A DNA stretch of 64,000 bases from Alkalimonas delamerensis. Its GTDB lineage: Bacteria > Pseudomonadota > Gammaproteobacteria > Enterobacterales > Alteromonadaceae. The translations under genes were made by a program, and so were the position numbers. Location of the stretch: NCBI RefSeq assembly GCF_030717955.1, contig NZ_JAUZVY010000002.1:186001-250000 (forward strand). The letters are read 5' to 3'. The number at the start of each line of letters is the position of its first letter. Position 1 is the first letter of the stretch. Positions 32,081-41,233 of the stretch are shown here, one piece after another. The notes beneath the pieces were generated by a model. The model made no database searches. It was not told the origin of the DNA and saw nothing but the letters and a program-made list of their open reading frames with translations.

Positions 32081-34054
32081 ATGCAACAGGCAATTCTACT
32101 GGTCGATGATGAACAAAGTGTGCTGAAAGCACTGCAGCGGTTGTTCAGCCGCCATGGCTATCAGGTTGTGACGGCAAACAGTGGCCGTGAGGCCATTGAA
32201 CAGCTAGCAATGGGTTCTTTCCCTGTGATCATCACAGATTTCAGAATGCCTGAAATGTCTGGCGCTGAGCTGTTGCGTGTTGTCCGGGATCGCTGGCCTT
32301 TAACCATCAATTTGGTGCTGAGTGGTTATACCGATTTTAAATCGGTGGTTGAACTGTTAAATGAAGGCCTGGCATTTCGTTTTTTGGAAAAGCCCTGGGA
32401 TGAAGACGACATGCTGCAACAAGTCAAGGATGCTTACAGTGCCTTCTACCAGAAGCAGCAAAAAAAGGAGCGCGACCAATTACTGTTGGGCAGCCACTCA
32501 GCGCTAATTGAGTTGGACAAAGCCGGGGCCCTGCAGCGAGCCAATGCAGCCGCCTTAGTTTTAATGCCTGAGCTTTCGGATACAGGGAAAGCACTGTCTT
32601 TTCTGGTGAGCAACTTTGAAACAGAAGACATGGAGCGTTTTTGCCAGGGGCAGTTGGATGAATTATTGGTCTGGGATCGTACGAAGAGTGCTGTTTTGTT
32701 AGAGCGCTATCTGAGCGATGATTTTGGACACATTGTGCAACTTTCGCGAGAAGTTTCAGTGGTTGCCGAGCCTGATTTTCCACCACAGGTTCAGCTTGCC
32801 TCCGAGCATGAGTTAAGTGTTGCGATGCAAAGTGCTGTCGAAGAGCAACGTTGTTGCGCTCTCATAGCGCTAGGTATTAGCCAATACGACGTATTGAATG
32901 AATTGCTTGGGTTTCGTACTGCAGATCAGCTCATTGTCGGCATTACTGAAGCGCTGGTGCAATCATTGAACCCCAGCGAGAAACTTTGTTACCTGAACGG
33001 CGATCGTTTCTTGTTATTGATGTCGGATGTTGACGATGAGCAGGGAGTATTGCAAAGGCTGGAGCAAATCTGTCAGGCGTTTCAGGCTGCGATGTCTTTT
33101 CAGCATAAGATGGGGCAAGTTAAGTTGTTTGGTGTCTATGGAATGGCGCCGGAGGATGGTTTAACCCTCAAAGAATTGCTAAACCCCATGCGTCTGTGCA
33201 TGACGCATCAGGCTAAATCTGCCCGTCAATCGTTTTGCCGTTTCGATGAGCAACTGGTCAAAGATTATCGTCGAAACTTTGAAATTAGCAGAGCTTTGCT
33301 GCAACCTGAACTGCAGCAACAGCTTCAGCTGAGATTTCAGCCCAAGATGAATCGTGAAGGTGAGATTGTAGGTGCAGAAGCCTTATTGCGTTGGTTTGAA
33401 CCGCAACAGCATGGTTGGGTATCGCCTGCGGTGTTTGTTCCTATCGCCGAGCGGGATGGGCAAATTTTAGATATTGGCCGTTGGGTTTTAGCCCAAGCTT
33501 GTCATCAGCTTGCTGAGTGGCAACAAGCAGGCGATGCACCATTGCCAATTGCGGTGAACTTGTCCGGTCGGCAGCTCAAAGAAGATGGCGGTTTGGTTGC
33601 TTTCGTTGCAGAGTTGCTAGAGCAGTATCAGATTGCCCCCTCTTCATTGAACTTTGAGCTAACCGAAACTTACCTGGTGCAGGATTTACAGCATTGCAAG
33701 TTGCAAATGCAGCGGTTACGTGAACTTGGTTGCACCCTGTACATTGATGACTTTGGCTGTGGCTACTCGTAGTTGTCGTATTTATCGCGTTTACCGGCCG
33801 ATGCAATCAAACTGGATAAAAGCTTGATCGACGAGCTGGAAAGCTCACTTGCTGTGCAAAGCATGGTCCGCAACATCATACGTATGTCGCATGATCTTAA
33901 ATTGAAGGTTGTGGCCGAAGGCGTTGAAAGCCAATTTGAACTGGAGTTATTAAAAGATATGGGTTGCGATCTCTTCCAGGGGTTTTTACTGGCGCAGCCA
34001 CTGGCGGCGAAAGACTTAATACAGCTGGTGCGACAGTGCAAGACAGGGGGCTAG
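32081..34054 (+). pseudogene. Receiver-GGDEF-EAL gene interrupted by an in-frame amber codon
   Basis: The frame encodes a receiver (ILLVDDEQSVLKALQRLFSR, phospho-Asp in VIITDFRMPEMSG, Lys in EKPWDEDD), a GGDEF domain with a degenerate active site (LNGDRFLLL) and an EAL domain (AEALLRW, NLSGRQL, ELTETYL, IDDFGCGYS). TAG at 33770-33772 then stops translation inside the conserved GYSSLSYL motif, apparently one base change from TCG. The same frame continues for 282 bases with perfectly conserved EAL sequence (IKLDKSL, VAEGVESQFELELL, QGFLLAQPL). The truncated product lacks the catalytic Lys and last Glu. It is a recent nonsense mutation, readthrough, or a sequencing error. ATG 32081 has a GAGG site. 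Confidence 0.85.
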
Positions 34055-34055
34055 C

Positions 34056-35207
34056 ATGGATTCGATAACCGTAGTGATGCTGGATGATGATGCGTTTCTA
34101 CTCAAAGCATTAAAGCGCACTATGCAGCGTATGTGTCCAGAGGCCTGTATTGAAACCTTCAGCGAGCTTGAACCTTTCTGGTGCTATTTGCGTGAACATC
34201 CCCATGTTGACTTGGTGATCAGCGATTACTTGATGCCACACATGCACGGGTTGGATGTGCTTGAGCGTTGCACGCAGGAAAACTCTTATCCGGTACGGGC
34301 TTTACTAACAGGTGACATGACTCTTGCAACCATGATGCGTCAGCCCAATGTGGTGCATGCATATCTTGCCAAGCCCTTCAATGCTCAGGATGTGCAAGCC
34401 TTGTTTGAAGCGGTGGCAGACTTGAAGCGTTTACCTTTTTCATCAGCAGCGCGCACTGCTTTGGGAGCCATGACCAGCTTTCCGGTTTCAGATGGCTTGC
34501 TGCGGAAATTAAAGGTGTTGGTAGACGATGATAATAGTGATGCCCATGAAATTGCAGCCGTTGTTGCTAAAGAACCAGTTATTATGGCCAAGGTGTTGCA
34601 GTTGGCTAACTCCGCCTATCTCGGCTTTCAGCGTCGGACATCATCTATCGACGAGGCGGTGTCGCGGCTTGGAACCAAAATGCTGATGGCTGTTGTCAGC
34701 TCGATGGCGATTTCTAAAAATTACCAAACGTCCGTGCCTGCCGAATGCCATCAGCGACAGCTCGATATTGCGTCTGATTACGCCTGCTGTGTAAAAGCCT
34801 TCGCTAAAGCTTGTGGCCTGAGCCGCGATGCGCAAGAAGAGTTGTTTGCTACGGCATTGCTCAGCTTTATTGGGAAAATTATCTTATTGGCTGAAGGCAG
34901 CGATGAAAGCAACCTGCACAATGAAGCCATGTTGCAAGATGATGGCGCAGATTACCAATTGATTTCTGCCTATGTGATGCGTTTATGGGGCTATAAAGCG
35001 GAGCTTTGCGAGCTAATCATGAAGTGTCATGATGCGATGGCTGTGACAGAGCCACACCTGAAATCTCAACATCAGATTTTATTTATTGCGAAGCAGGTTT
35101 TATTTTACAACAAAAAACCACTGGAGGTTCAACGTTATTGTACCGATCGTAATATGACTCCTTCGATATGTCAGGGTATTACTGGTTTTCCATGGTTTGT
35201 TTCTTAA
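34056..35207 (+). CDS. Receiver-HDOD response regulator
   Basis: The 383-residue protein has a receiver (VVMLDDDAFLLKALKRTM, phospho-Asp in LVISDYLMPHMHG, Lys in AYLAKPF) followed by an HDOD domain (about 140-330; VAKEPVIMAKVLQLANSAYL, SIDEAVSRLGTKMLMAVVSS). HDOD domains are related to HD phosphohydrolases but usually serve as regulators. An AGGGGG ribosome site precedes the ATG, one base after the end of the broken EAL frame. It ends the 31.5-35.2 kb operon. Confidence 0.87.
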   Translation: MDSITVVMLDDDAFLLKALKRTMQRMCPEACIETFSELEPFWCYLREHPHVDLVISDYLMPHMHGLDVLERCTQENSYPVRALLTGDMTLATMMRQPNVVHAYLAKPFNAQDVQALFEAVADLKRLPFSSAARTALGAMTSFPVSDGLLRKLKVLVDDDNSDAHEIAAVVAKEPVIMAKVLQLANSAYLGFQRRTSSIDEAVSRLGTKMLMAVVSSMAISKNYQTSVPAECHQRQLDIASDYACCVKAFAKACGLSRDAQEELFATALLSFIGKIILLAEGSDESNLHNEAMLQDDGADYQLISAYVMRLWGYKAELCELIMKCHDAMAVTEPHLKSQHQILFIAKQVLFYNKKPLEVQRYCTDRNMTPSICQGITGFPWFVS

Positions 35208-35296
35208 CACCTACTCTATCTTTTAAAAGTTTAGCGCGATTGGCTGAGCAAGCTCTGCTCTAATGCGGCAAGCTCCATAGAAAGATGGCTGTTGGA

Positions 35297-37753
35297 TTAT
35301 GTTCTGATATACCGCGACTGCTTGGATTGAAACCAGGCAGTGCCCTCAATATCAAAAGCCGTTAATGGCTTACTGAACAAATACCCCTGATAGCGTTCAC
35401 AGCCGAACTGCTTCAAAAACTCATATTGGGCATGAGTTTCAACACCTTCAGCGGTGATCTCAAGGGCTAAATCCTGTGCCAGGTGAATAATGGCTGGCAG
35501 CAGTTTATCCTGTTGCTGCTCATCAATGCGTTGGACAAAGCTGCGATCGATTTTAAGCTTGGTCACAGGAAAGGTGTCCAGGTAACTCAGCGATGAATAC
35601 CCGGTACCAAAGTCATCCAGTGCAATATTAAACCCTTGCTTTGCAAGTTGGTTTAACTGGTCTACGGCACTGGTTCCCGCCTGAATTAAAATGCTCTCTG
35701 TGATTTCAATAATAAGGCTGTGGTGAGGCAATTTATAGTGTTTCATTCGCTCTGATAGGCGATTGCATAATGATGGATCAACAAGGTCCTGAGCACTAAA
35801 ATTGACATTTAATTGTAAGGCCGGATACTGCTGGCGCCAAAGGGCTAATTGGCTTAACCCTGTATCCAGCATGTGCTGAGTTAGGTAGCCAATCAGGCCA
35901 TGCTCTTCCAACAAGGGAATAAATTGGGCTGGTGAAATGGCACCTAACTCATGATGATGCCACCGTGCCAATACTTCAAAACTGGCAAGCCTTTTTTCAG
36001 CCGAAAAAATAGGTTGAAATGCACAACTAAATTGACGCTGGCTTATGGCTTGTCGGATATTTTGAGTGAGCCGCATACGAAAATCGATTTTATGTTGCTG
36101 CTCTGGGTCATAAAAACGATACTGATGTCCGGCTTTCTTTTTGGCTTCATACAAAGCTGTACTGGTATGTTGCATGGTTTCATCAACCTGTAGCCTGCCA
36201 TCAGCTACCAGACAAATGCCTACACTGGCACTAAAGTGGATTGTGACGTCGAAATTAGCTGAAACTTGTTCCAAACGCAGCAACATCTGTTCAGTAAACT
36301 GAGCCGCCAGCTCCAGTGAATTAGCATGCATACACAGCAACCAGAACTCATCGCCATTTTCCCGGTACAGGCAGTCATCACTTTTGAGCAGTTGGGCCAC
36401 TTGCCAGGCGATCGTTTGCAGTAATAAATCGCCTGTAGTTCTGCCATAGGCATCATTGATCAAATGAAACTGATCCAGATCCATTTTCATCAAACAAAAG
36501 GGCTGCTGTTGTCTTAGTTTGGCGGCCAGGTCACGTTTAAGCTGCCACAAGGTTGGTAAGGCAGTCAGGGTGTCGATGTGTTGGACCAGCTCAGGCCGCT
36601 GAATGACTGCGCGTTTCTGTTGTCTCAACATTCTACTGCGTTTTACACGCGCTTCTACGGACATCAGCAACCGCCAAGGGGCAATTGGTTTTTGAATGAA
36701 GTCATCGCCTGCCAGATTAAGTTCAGCCATTTTCTCATCGGTGTGATGATCTGCAGATATAAACAATAAAGGGGTATCGATAAGTGCATTATTTTGTCGG
36801 ATGATTTGCCCCAACTCTAAACCATTGCAGTCAGGCATATTCACGTCGATGATGATCAACTCAGGTTCTATACTATATAAGAGGTCAAATGCCTGCTTGG
36901 CATTGCTGGCGGTATACACTTTGTATCCTCCCAGCATCAGTGCTTGGCGGTAAAAGCGCAGCACCTCGTTATCATCATCGACCAGTAAAATCCGGTAGGG
37001 GTCATTCGTGCTGATATTAAGTAGTTTGCGAAGTTGTTGAATCAATTGCAGGATATCAAGTGGTTTATGCATGAAATGGCTGCAGCCAGCTCTGGTTGCG
37101 GTTAGACGTGCCTCAAAACTATCGTCGTCGGCAATAAATATTAGTGGTGGATGCTTGCCCGGTCTCTGCCTACAAGCCAGCCATGGCTCATTTGCACTGT
37201 GTTGCTTCTTGTTGTTTGAAAAATCACAGATGATGGCAGCAGGCTGATAGTGCTGGATGGTTTTTGCAAGATCAGCAGTGGTTTGAAGATGTATGATCTC
37301 AAAATCAGCATCTTGCAAGTTTTGCTTTAGCTGCAGTGTGATACTGTCATCATGTCCGATAAGCAATATTTGGGGCAGATGCTGCCTTTGATGGGAGGGG
37401 GGCCCTTTCAAACTCTGGTCTACAACACTACTGCATTGAGAGGCTTTGCTTAGCGTGTTCATCAGCTCATTGTAGGCGTTGTGTTCTTTGATGTGCTGAG
37501 CCAAATCATTCTGAAAAGGTAAATCCAAAAAATCCATGAGTTGTCTGGCTGAATTGGCGAGATCCTGATAGCCATAAATGGCACCTGAGCCAGCCAGTTG
37601 ATGGCTGATCTTCTTCAGTTGCACGCGGGCCACCAGGTTGTTGTTGGTCATATACTCATGCCAGTGATGCTGCAACTGTTCATGTTTTTGAACCAAATTA
37701 GCCCGGTAACTTTGTTGCATTTTTTGCCAGCTACTGGTTTTGTCCTGTGGCAT
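35297..37753 (-). CDS. HPt-receiver-receiver-GGDEF-EAL protein
   Basis: The 818-residue protein has an N-terminal HPt (KKISHQLAGSGAIYG, His near residue 50), a degenerate receiver (LLIGHDDSITLQLKQNL, with CDFSNN at the phospho site), an intact receiver (RILLVDDDNEVLRFYRQAL, IIIDVNMPDCNG, IQKPIAP), a GGDEF domain with site ENGDEF, and an EAL domain with all catalytic motifs (FEVLARW, NVNFSAQDL, EITESIL, LDDFGTGYSSLSYL, LKIDRSF, AEGVETH). It probably hydrolyses cyclic-di-GMP under phosphorelay control. ATG 37753 has AAGGAG nine bases upstream. It converges with the HDOD gene. Confidence 0.88.
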   Translation of the reverse strand: MPQDKTSSWQKMQQSYRANLVQKHEQLQHHWHEYMTNNNLVARVQLKKISHQLAGSGAIYGYQDLANSARQLMDFLDLPFQNDLAQHIKEHNAYNELMNTLSKASQCSSVVDQSLKGPPSHQRQHLPQILLIGHDDSITLQLKQNLQDADFEIIHLQTTADLAKTIQHYQPAAIICDFSNNKKQHSANEPWLACRQRPGKHPPLIFIADDDSFEARLTATRAGCSHFMHKPLDILQLIQQLRKLLNISTNDPYRILLVDDDNEVLRFYRQALMLGGYKVYTASNAKQAFDLLYSIEPELIIIDVNMPDCNGLELGQIIRQNNALIDTPLLFISADHHTDEKMAELNLAGDDFIQKPIAPWRLLMSVEARVKRSRMLRQQKRAVIQRPELVQHIDTLTALPTLWQLKRDLAAKLRQQQPFCLMKMDLDQFHLINDAYGRTTGDLLLQTIAWQVAQLLKSDDCLYRENGDEFWLLCMHANSLELAAQFTEQMLLRLEQVSANFDVTIHFSASVGICLVADGRLQVDETMQHTSTALYEAKKKAGHQYRFYDPEQQHKIDFRMRLTQNIRQAISQRQFSCAFQPIFSAEKRLASFEVLARWHHHELGAISPAQFIPLLEEHGLIGYLTQHMLDTGLSQLALWRQQYPALQLNVNFSAQDLVDPSLCNRLSERMKHYKLPHHSLIIEITESILIQAGTSAVDQLNQLAKQGFNIALDDFGTGYSSLSYLDTFPVTKLKIDRSFVQRIDEQQQDKLLPAIIHLAQDLALEITAEGVETHAQYEFLKQFGCERYQGYLFSKPLTAFDIEGTAWFQSKQSRYIRT

Positions 37754-37919
37754 GATACAACTCCTTGCAGCCATCAAGTACCTGGTTTGTATCTTAGTTG
37801 ATTTTCTTGAGTGTTGCTTAATAAGCGAAAGAACGATTCTGATAAATATCTGATATATTTTTGATGGGTACAGGCGCTTGCAGTTGTTGACTTTGCATTT
37901 AAAAGTGAAAGATTGCTGA

Positions 37920-38030
37920 TTAACCTGCCTGCTGCTCGGCGCGCAAGTACGGATCCAACCGCTCTTTGGGAAGGGGCGGCGAGTACCAATAGCCCTGAAT
38001 TAAATGGCAGCCTTGTTGTTGCAATGAACT
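37920..38030 (-). pseudogene. Remnant of an EAL-domain gene (C-terminus only)
   Basis: On the minus strand from about 38030 the frame reads LQQQGCHLIQGYWYSPPLP then KERLDPYLRAEQQAG and a TAA stop (37922-37920). GC-x-LIQGYW-x-S-x-PLP is the conserved end of EAL domains, compare QGYLFSKPL in the neighbouring gene. No upstream EAL sequence continues it, so only about 35 residues of a former gene survive. It suggests a duplicated or older EAL gene was deleted here. Confidence 0.65.
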
Positions 38031-38146
38031 GAACCTAGCTAGTTTTCATCCATAAACGGGCTCCTGCCCTTATTCTGGAACGACAAATGAAAATTACGAC
38101 TTCCATTTATCTCACATTTTCAATGCGTTACCACGCACTAAAAATT

Positions 38147-38166
38147 GCAGCGCATCCCTGCGCTGC
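38147..38166. repeat. Perfect hairpin 1 of an abutting pair
   Basis: GCAGCGCA and TGCGCTGC form an 8-base perfect stem around a TCCC loop. No T-run follows on either strand. It directly abuts the next hairpin. Confidence 0.5.
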
Positions 38167-38198
38167 GCTAGTGCCCGCCTTTCTGGACGGGCACTAGC
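38167..38198. repeat. Perfect hairpin 2 of an abutting pair
   Basis: GCTAGTGCCCG (38167-38177) and CGGGCACTAGC (38188-38198) form an 11-base perfect stem with a 10-base loop. Together with the preceding hairpin it makes a two-stem structure about 95 bases upstream of the HPt gene. It could be a palindromic repeat element of the REP kind or a structured RNA leader; it is not a standard terminator. Confidence 0.5.
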
Positions 38199-38292
38199 TA
38201 ACAAAATACCAAGCTAAGCCAAACTTGCTAAATGACCGTAATTGTTTAAGTTATAAGACGAAGCAGTATTTAACTTGAGTGAATTATGACCA

Positions 38293-39078
38293 ATGTCCAA
38301 CGATAAATTTCGTGATCTACTACAGGGGTTACGGCTTAATTTTTTAGAAATTGTTGCAAATCGTTGCCAGGATCTCGAGGTCTTGATTTTGCAGTTGCAG
38401 CACAACGATAAATCAAGCCCTGAGTTTGAGGAGATCTTTCGCATTGTGCACAGCCTCAAAGGCTCTGGTGGCACCCACGGTGTGCAGTTGGTGACCAAGG
38501 TGTGTCACTACCTCGAAGATGTGTTGGTTGATCCTGCTCTGACGCAGTTTGATGAAACCGCGATTGACAGGTTGTTAGCTTTTGTTGATATCTTAAAAGC
38601 CATTCCCAGTAACGAACCAAGCCGTCAAGGACAAGTTTGCCCTCAGTTGCAGGCACAATTGGATGCGCTAAAAGAAACAAGGTTAAGTTCCAACAAAACC
38701 GTGGTTTTATTGGAGCCAAGCCGCTCACTTCGGCTTTTTTTGCATGACATGCTGGTTGCGATGGGGTTTCAGGTGATTGTCATGCACAACAGTGTGGAGA
38801 CCTTGCAACGACTGATCCATGACCCGGTGGACTTGATGATTCTTTCTTTCGAAAATGCTGACCTCAATGGTGCAGCCATTGTGAGTGCCATTCGGGCAAA
38901 TCGCAGCATCAATGAAGCAGCACCGGCCATTATTTTGAGCAGCCAGCCGTCACTGAATGTATCTATAAGCAGAGTTTTGGTGGTGCCGCGTACAAAAAAT
39001 TTGCACAGGGTGCTGCAACAGGCGGTCGATAGCATTTTTTCTCCCAGCAAGGAGGGGCAACATGAGTCAATGGGATAA
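38293..39078 (+). CDS. HPt protein with degenerate receiver
   Basis: The 261-residue protein has an N-terminal HPt domain (FRIVHSLKGSGGTHGVQLV, His near residue 56) and a C-terminal pseudo-receiver. In the latter the acidic pair is replaced (LLEPSRSLRLFL) and the phospho-Asp position reads LMILSFENADLNG, so it cannot be phosphorylated in the usual way. It probably passes phosphate to or from the receiver proteins next door. It overlaps the next HPt gene by 17 bases. Confidence 0.82.
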   Translation: MSNDKFRDLLQGLRLNFLEIVANRCQDLEVLILQLQHNDKSSPEFEEIFRIVHSLKGSGGTHGVQLVTKVCHYLEDVLVDPALTQFDETAIDRLLAFVDILKAIPSNEPSRQGQVCPQLQAQLDALKETRLSSNKTVVLLEPSRSLRLFLHDMLVAMGFQVIVMHNSVETLQRLIHDPVDLMILSFENADLNGAAIVSAIRANRSINEAAPAIILSSQPSLNVSISRVLVVPRTKNLHRVLQQAVDSIFSPSKEGQHESMG

Positions 39079-39412
39079 AGAACGTTTTTTACAAAGCCTG
39101 GGCCCAATGCAAAACCTTGCCCCCAAATTGTTGCAAGCGTTTTTAACGGGGTTAGATGCGCATTTAACCACCTTAGCCGAAGCCCAAAAAAAACACGATC
39201 GTACCAAAGCACAGCAAGCCGCTCACAGCATTAAAGGAATTGCAGGCCAGGTTGGCTGTTTAGAATTGGCAGCGCAAGCAAGGCAAATTGAGGAGCAAGC
39301 AAGTACTGCTGGTGATGCTATTTGGTGCCACTGGATTGAGCAATTGCAGCAACAAGCAAAAACGGAACGTCAGTTAATTGAGATTTTTTTACAAGAATAT
39401 CAAGCAACTTAA
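39062..39412 (+). CDS. Stand-alone HPt phosphotransfer protein
   Basis: The 116-residue, all-helical protein carries AAHSIKGIAGQVGCLELA, the HPt phospho-site motif, with His near residue 55. Stand-alone HPt proteins shuttle phosphate between hybrid kinases and receivers. Its neighbours are an HPt-pseudo-receiver protein upstream and a receiver-phosphatase downstream, the likeliest partner. GGAGGGG precedes the start by six bases. Confidence 0.85.
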   Translation: MSQWDKERFLQSLGPMQNLAPKLLQAFLTGLDAHLTTLAEAQKKHDRTKAQQAAHSIKGIAGQVGCLELAAQARQIEEQASTAGDAIWCHWIEQLQQQAKTERQLIEIFLQEYQAT

Positions 39413-39508
39413 TTGTGCAAAGCTTGGCTATGTTTTTTGCCAAGTCACCCTTGCTGTGCTAAATCTAAAACAACACAAGAACTCTACCTGACGATTTCAA
39501 GGTATTGA

Positions 39509-41197
39509 ATGCACTTAAATCCTGTTTTAAAAGAATCGTTAAATTTTCTTATTGTCGAAGACGATTTACTCTTCAATGCACTTTATGAAAATTTCTTGCT
39601 AAGTAAAGATGCCACCGTTCATTGCGCCTATTCATTGAAAGATGCTAGCTTACTGCTGCAGCAACACCCGAACTACTTTGATGCGGTCATTCTGGACAAT
39701 CAATTGCCAGATGGCCAGGGGCTGGACTTGCTACCTAAGCTGAACCTGGGCAGTAAAGTTACCGCCGTGATTATGGTCAGTGGCAACGATGATGCGGATT
39801 TTTTCCTAACAGCCTTTTCAGCTGGCATTCATGACTACATGGTCAAGCCGGTAAATCTGGAGTTGTTGTGGCTCAAAGTAACCCGCTCGGTGCGTGAGCA
39901 ACAGTTGATTGCACTGACGAACCAGCAAAAGCAGGCGCTCGAAAATTGGGTAGAACAAGAACAGCAGCAGCAGTTGTTGGCAAAACATTTGTTTCAGCGA
40001 ATGTTTGAGGAGGTGAATCAGCCGCACCCTTCTATTCATGCCTGGTTAAAGCCTCATGGGATTTTTAGTGGGGATGCCATTTTACGTTGCGCCGGTAGCG
40101 ACGGCTGTTGGTATTTTTTTATGGCCGATGCCATGGGGCATGGCCTGGCACCCGCCATCTCATTGATGCCAATATTGCGTACCTTTCAGGCCATGGCTAC
40201 AAAATCTCTACCCTTGCCCAATATTACTTATGAAATGAATCGTCAGTTGACGAACTTGTTACCCGATGATCGCTTTGTAGCCGCAGTGATGATAAAGCTC
40301 GATCCATGGCAACAACAGCTGGAAGTCTGGAACGGCGGTATGCCCAATGTGTTGTTTCTAAATCAGCAAGGTGATGTGGTTCAAAAATTACGCTCACAGC
40401 ACATGGCGCTGGGTGTGCTGTCGGGCCAACACTTCAGCGCGAAAGGTGAAACTTTCCCCTTGCACAATCTTCATTACATGCTGGTTTTTAGCGATGGTCT
40501 AACTGAAACGGCGTTAGCGCAGGGCGACACCATGACCGAGCAACAACTCATTGCCAGTTTGCAGATCAATGAGCCCAACCCACTTATGGCACTAACTGCA
40601 CAATTTGACACCCTACAAGCCGATGATGACATCAGCGCCTGTTTGGTGAATCTGCCTGGCTTGGTGCAGACTAAATTGAATGACAACGAAGCGACCCAAA
40701 CCAAACCGCCAACATCTTCTGTGCAAATGAGTATACTTCTGTCCGGTAGCGCTTTGGTGTCGGCCGATGTGGCCGCAAAAATGGTGGAATGGTTAAAAGA
40801 ACAGCAAGTATCGATTGTGGCCAGGCAAAAGGTGTTTACAGTGCTTACCGAGTTGTATGTCAACGCATTGGAGCACGGTGTCTTGCAGTTAAGCAGTGAT
40901 TTAAAGCGCCATGCAGAGTGTTTTGAGCAATATTATTTAGAGAAACAAAAACGCGAAACGCAATTAACAGAAGACGATACCATCGAAATCTCCTTGCGCT
41001 GGTCAGCATCGGAGTCGATACTCTATGGAGAGATCACCGACAGTGGTGCCGGCTTTAAGCAACCAGATGATACTGCTGAACAGTGCAATGCGCTCAGTGG
41101 TCGTGGTCTTGGTTTAATTGAACAGCTAACCAGCCACTTTGAAATTATCCCACCTGGGAACAGGTTCAGATTCACTATGGATCTTACTAAGCTTTAA
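39509..41197 (+). CDS. Receiver-PP2C(SpoIIE)-HATPase partner-switching regulator (HsbR-like)
   Basis: The 562-residue protein has three domains. The receiver has phospho-Asp D63 in VILDNQLPDGQG and Lys in DYMVKPV. The SpoIIE/PP2C phosphatase (about 165-390) has FMADAMGHGLAPAISLM, LVFSDGLTETAL and DDISACLV, which hold the metal-binding Asp residues. The C-terminal anti-sigma-type kinase domain (about 410-560) has VLTELYVNALEHGVL, ITDSGAGFKQP and GRGLGLIEQL. This layout is that of Pseudomonas HsbR. Such proteins both phosphorylate and dephosphorylate a STAS antagonist; a STAS gene lies two genes downstream. Confidence 0.87.
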   Translation: MHLNPVLKESLNFLIVEDDLLFNALYENFLLSKDATVHCAYSLKDASLLLQQHPNYFDAVILDNQLPDGQGLDLLPKLNLGSKVTAVIMVSGNDDADFFLTAFSAGIHDYMVKPVNLELLWLKVTRSVREQQLIALTNQQKQALENWVEQEQQQQLLAKHLFQRMFEEVNQPHPSIHAWLKPHGIFSGDAILRCAGSDGCWYFFMADAMGHGLAPAISLMPILRTFQAMATKSLPLPNITYEMNRQLTNLLPDDRFVAAVMIKLDPWQQQLEVWNGGMPNVLFLNQQGDVVQKLRSQHMALGVLSGQHFSAKGETFPLHNLHYMLVFSDGLTETALAQGDTMTEQQLIASLQINEPNPLMALTAQFDTLQADDDISACLVNLPGLVQTKLNDNEATQTKPPTSSVQMSILLSGSALVSADVAAKMVEWLKEQQVSIVARQKVFTVLTELYVNALEHGVLQLSSDLKRHAECFEQYYLEKQKRETQLTEDDTIEISLRWSASESILYGEITDSGAGFKQPDDTAEQCNALSGRGLGLIEQLTSHFEIIPPGNRFRFTMDLTKL

Positions 41198-41233
41198 AGC
41201 TATTGGTGTTCAGGCACCCAAAAGGAGCTCAGT

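Larger units (their letters stand above)
37754..38292. other. Long intergenic region with gene remnant and hairpins
   Basis: This 539-base gap between divergent genes is the longest in the window. It contains, left to right: an AT-rich leader of the minus-strand GGDEF-EAL gene, the tail of a decayed EAL gene (minus strand, 37920-38030), a small hairpin GGGC-TCCT-GCCC (38059-38070), a partial GACAAATGA match (38082-38090), and two abutting perfect hairpins (38147-38198). The region looks like a site of gene loss or rearrangement. Confidence 0.6.

Noticed and set aside
33773..34054. Separate small gene downstream of the amber codon
   Set aside because: It begins with a TTG that is simply the next codon of the EAL frame, has no ribosome site and encodes only the rest of the EAL domain, so it is treated as part of the interrupted gene.
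37774..37989. Small minus-strand ORF in the long gap
   Set aside because: It runs in another frame across the EAL remnant, and the remnant frame carries the recognisable protein signature.
39423..39444. CTTGGC/GCCAAG inverted repeat before the HsbR-like gene as terminator
   Set aside because: The T-run is in the loop, not after the stem, and the stem is only six bases; it could be an operator but nothing supports that.
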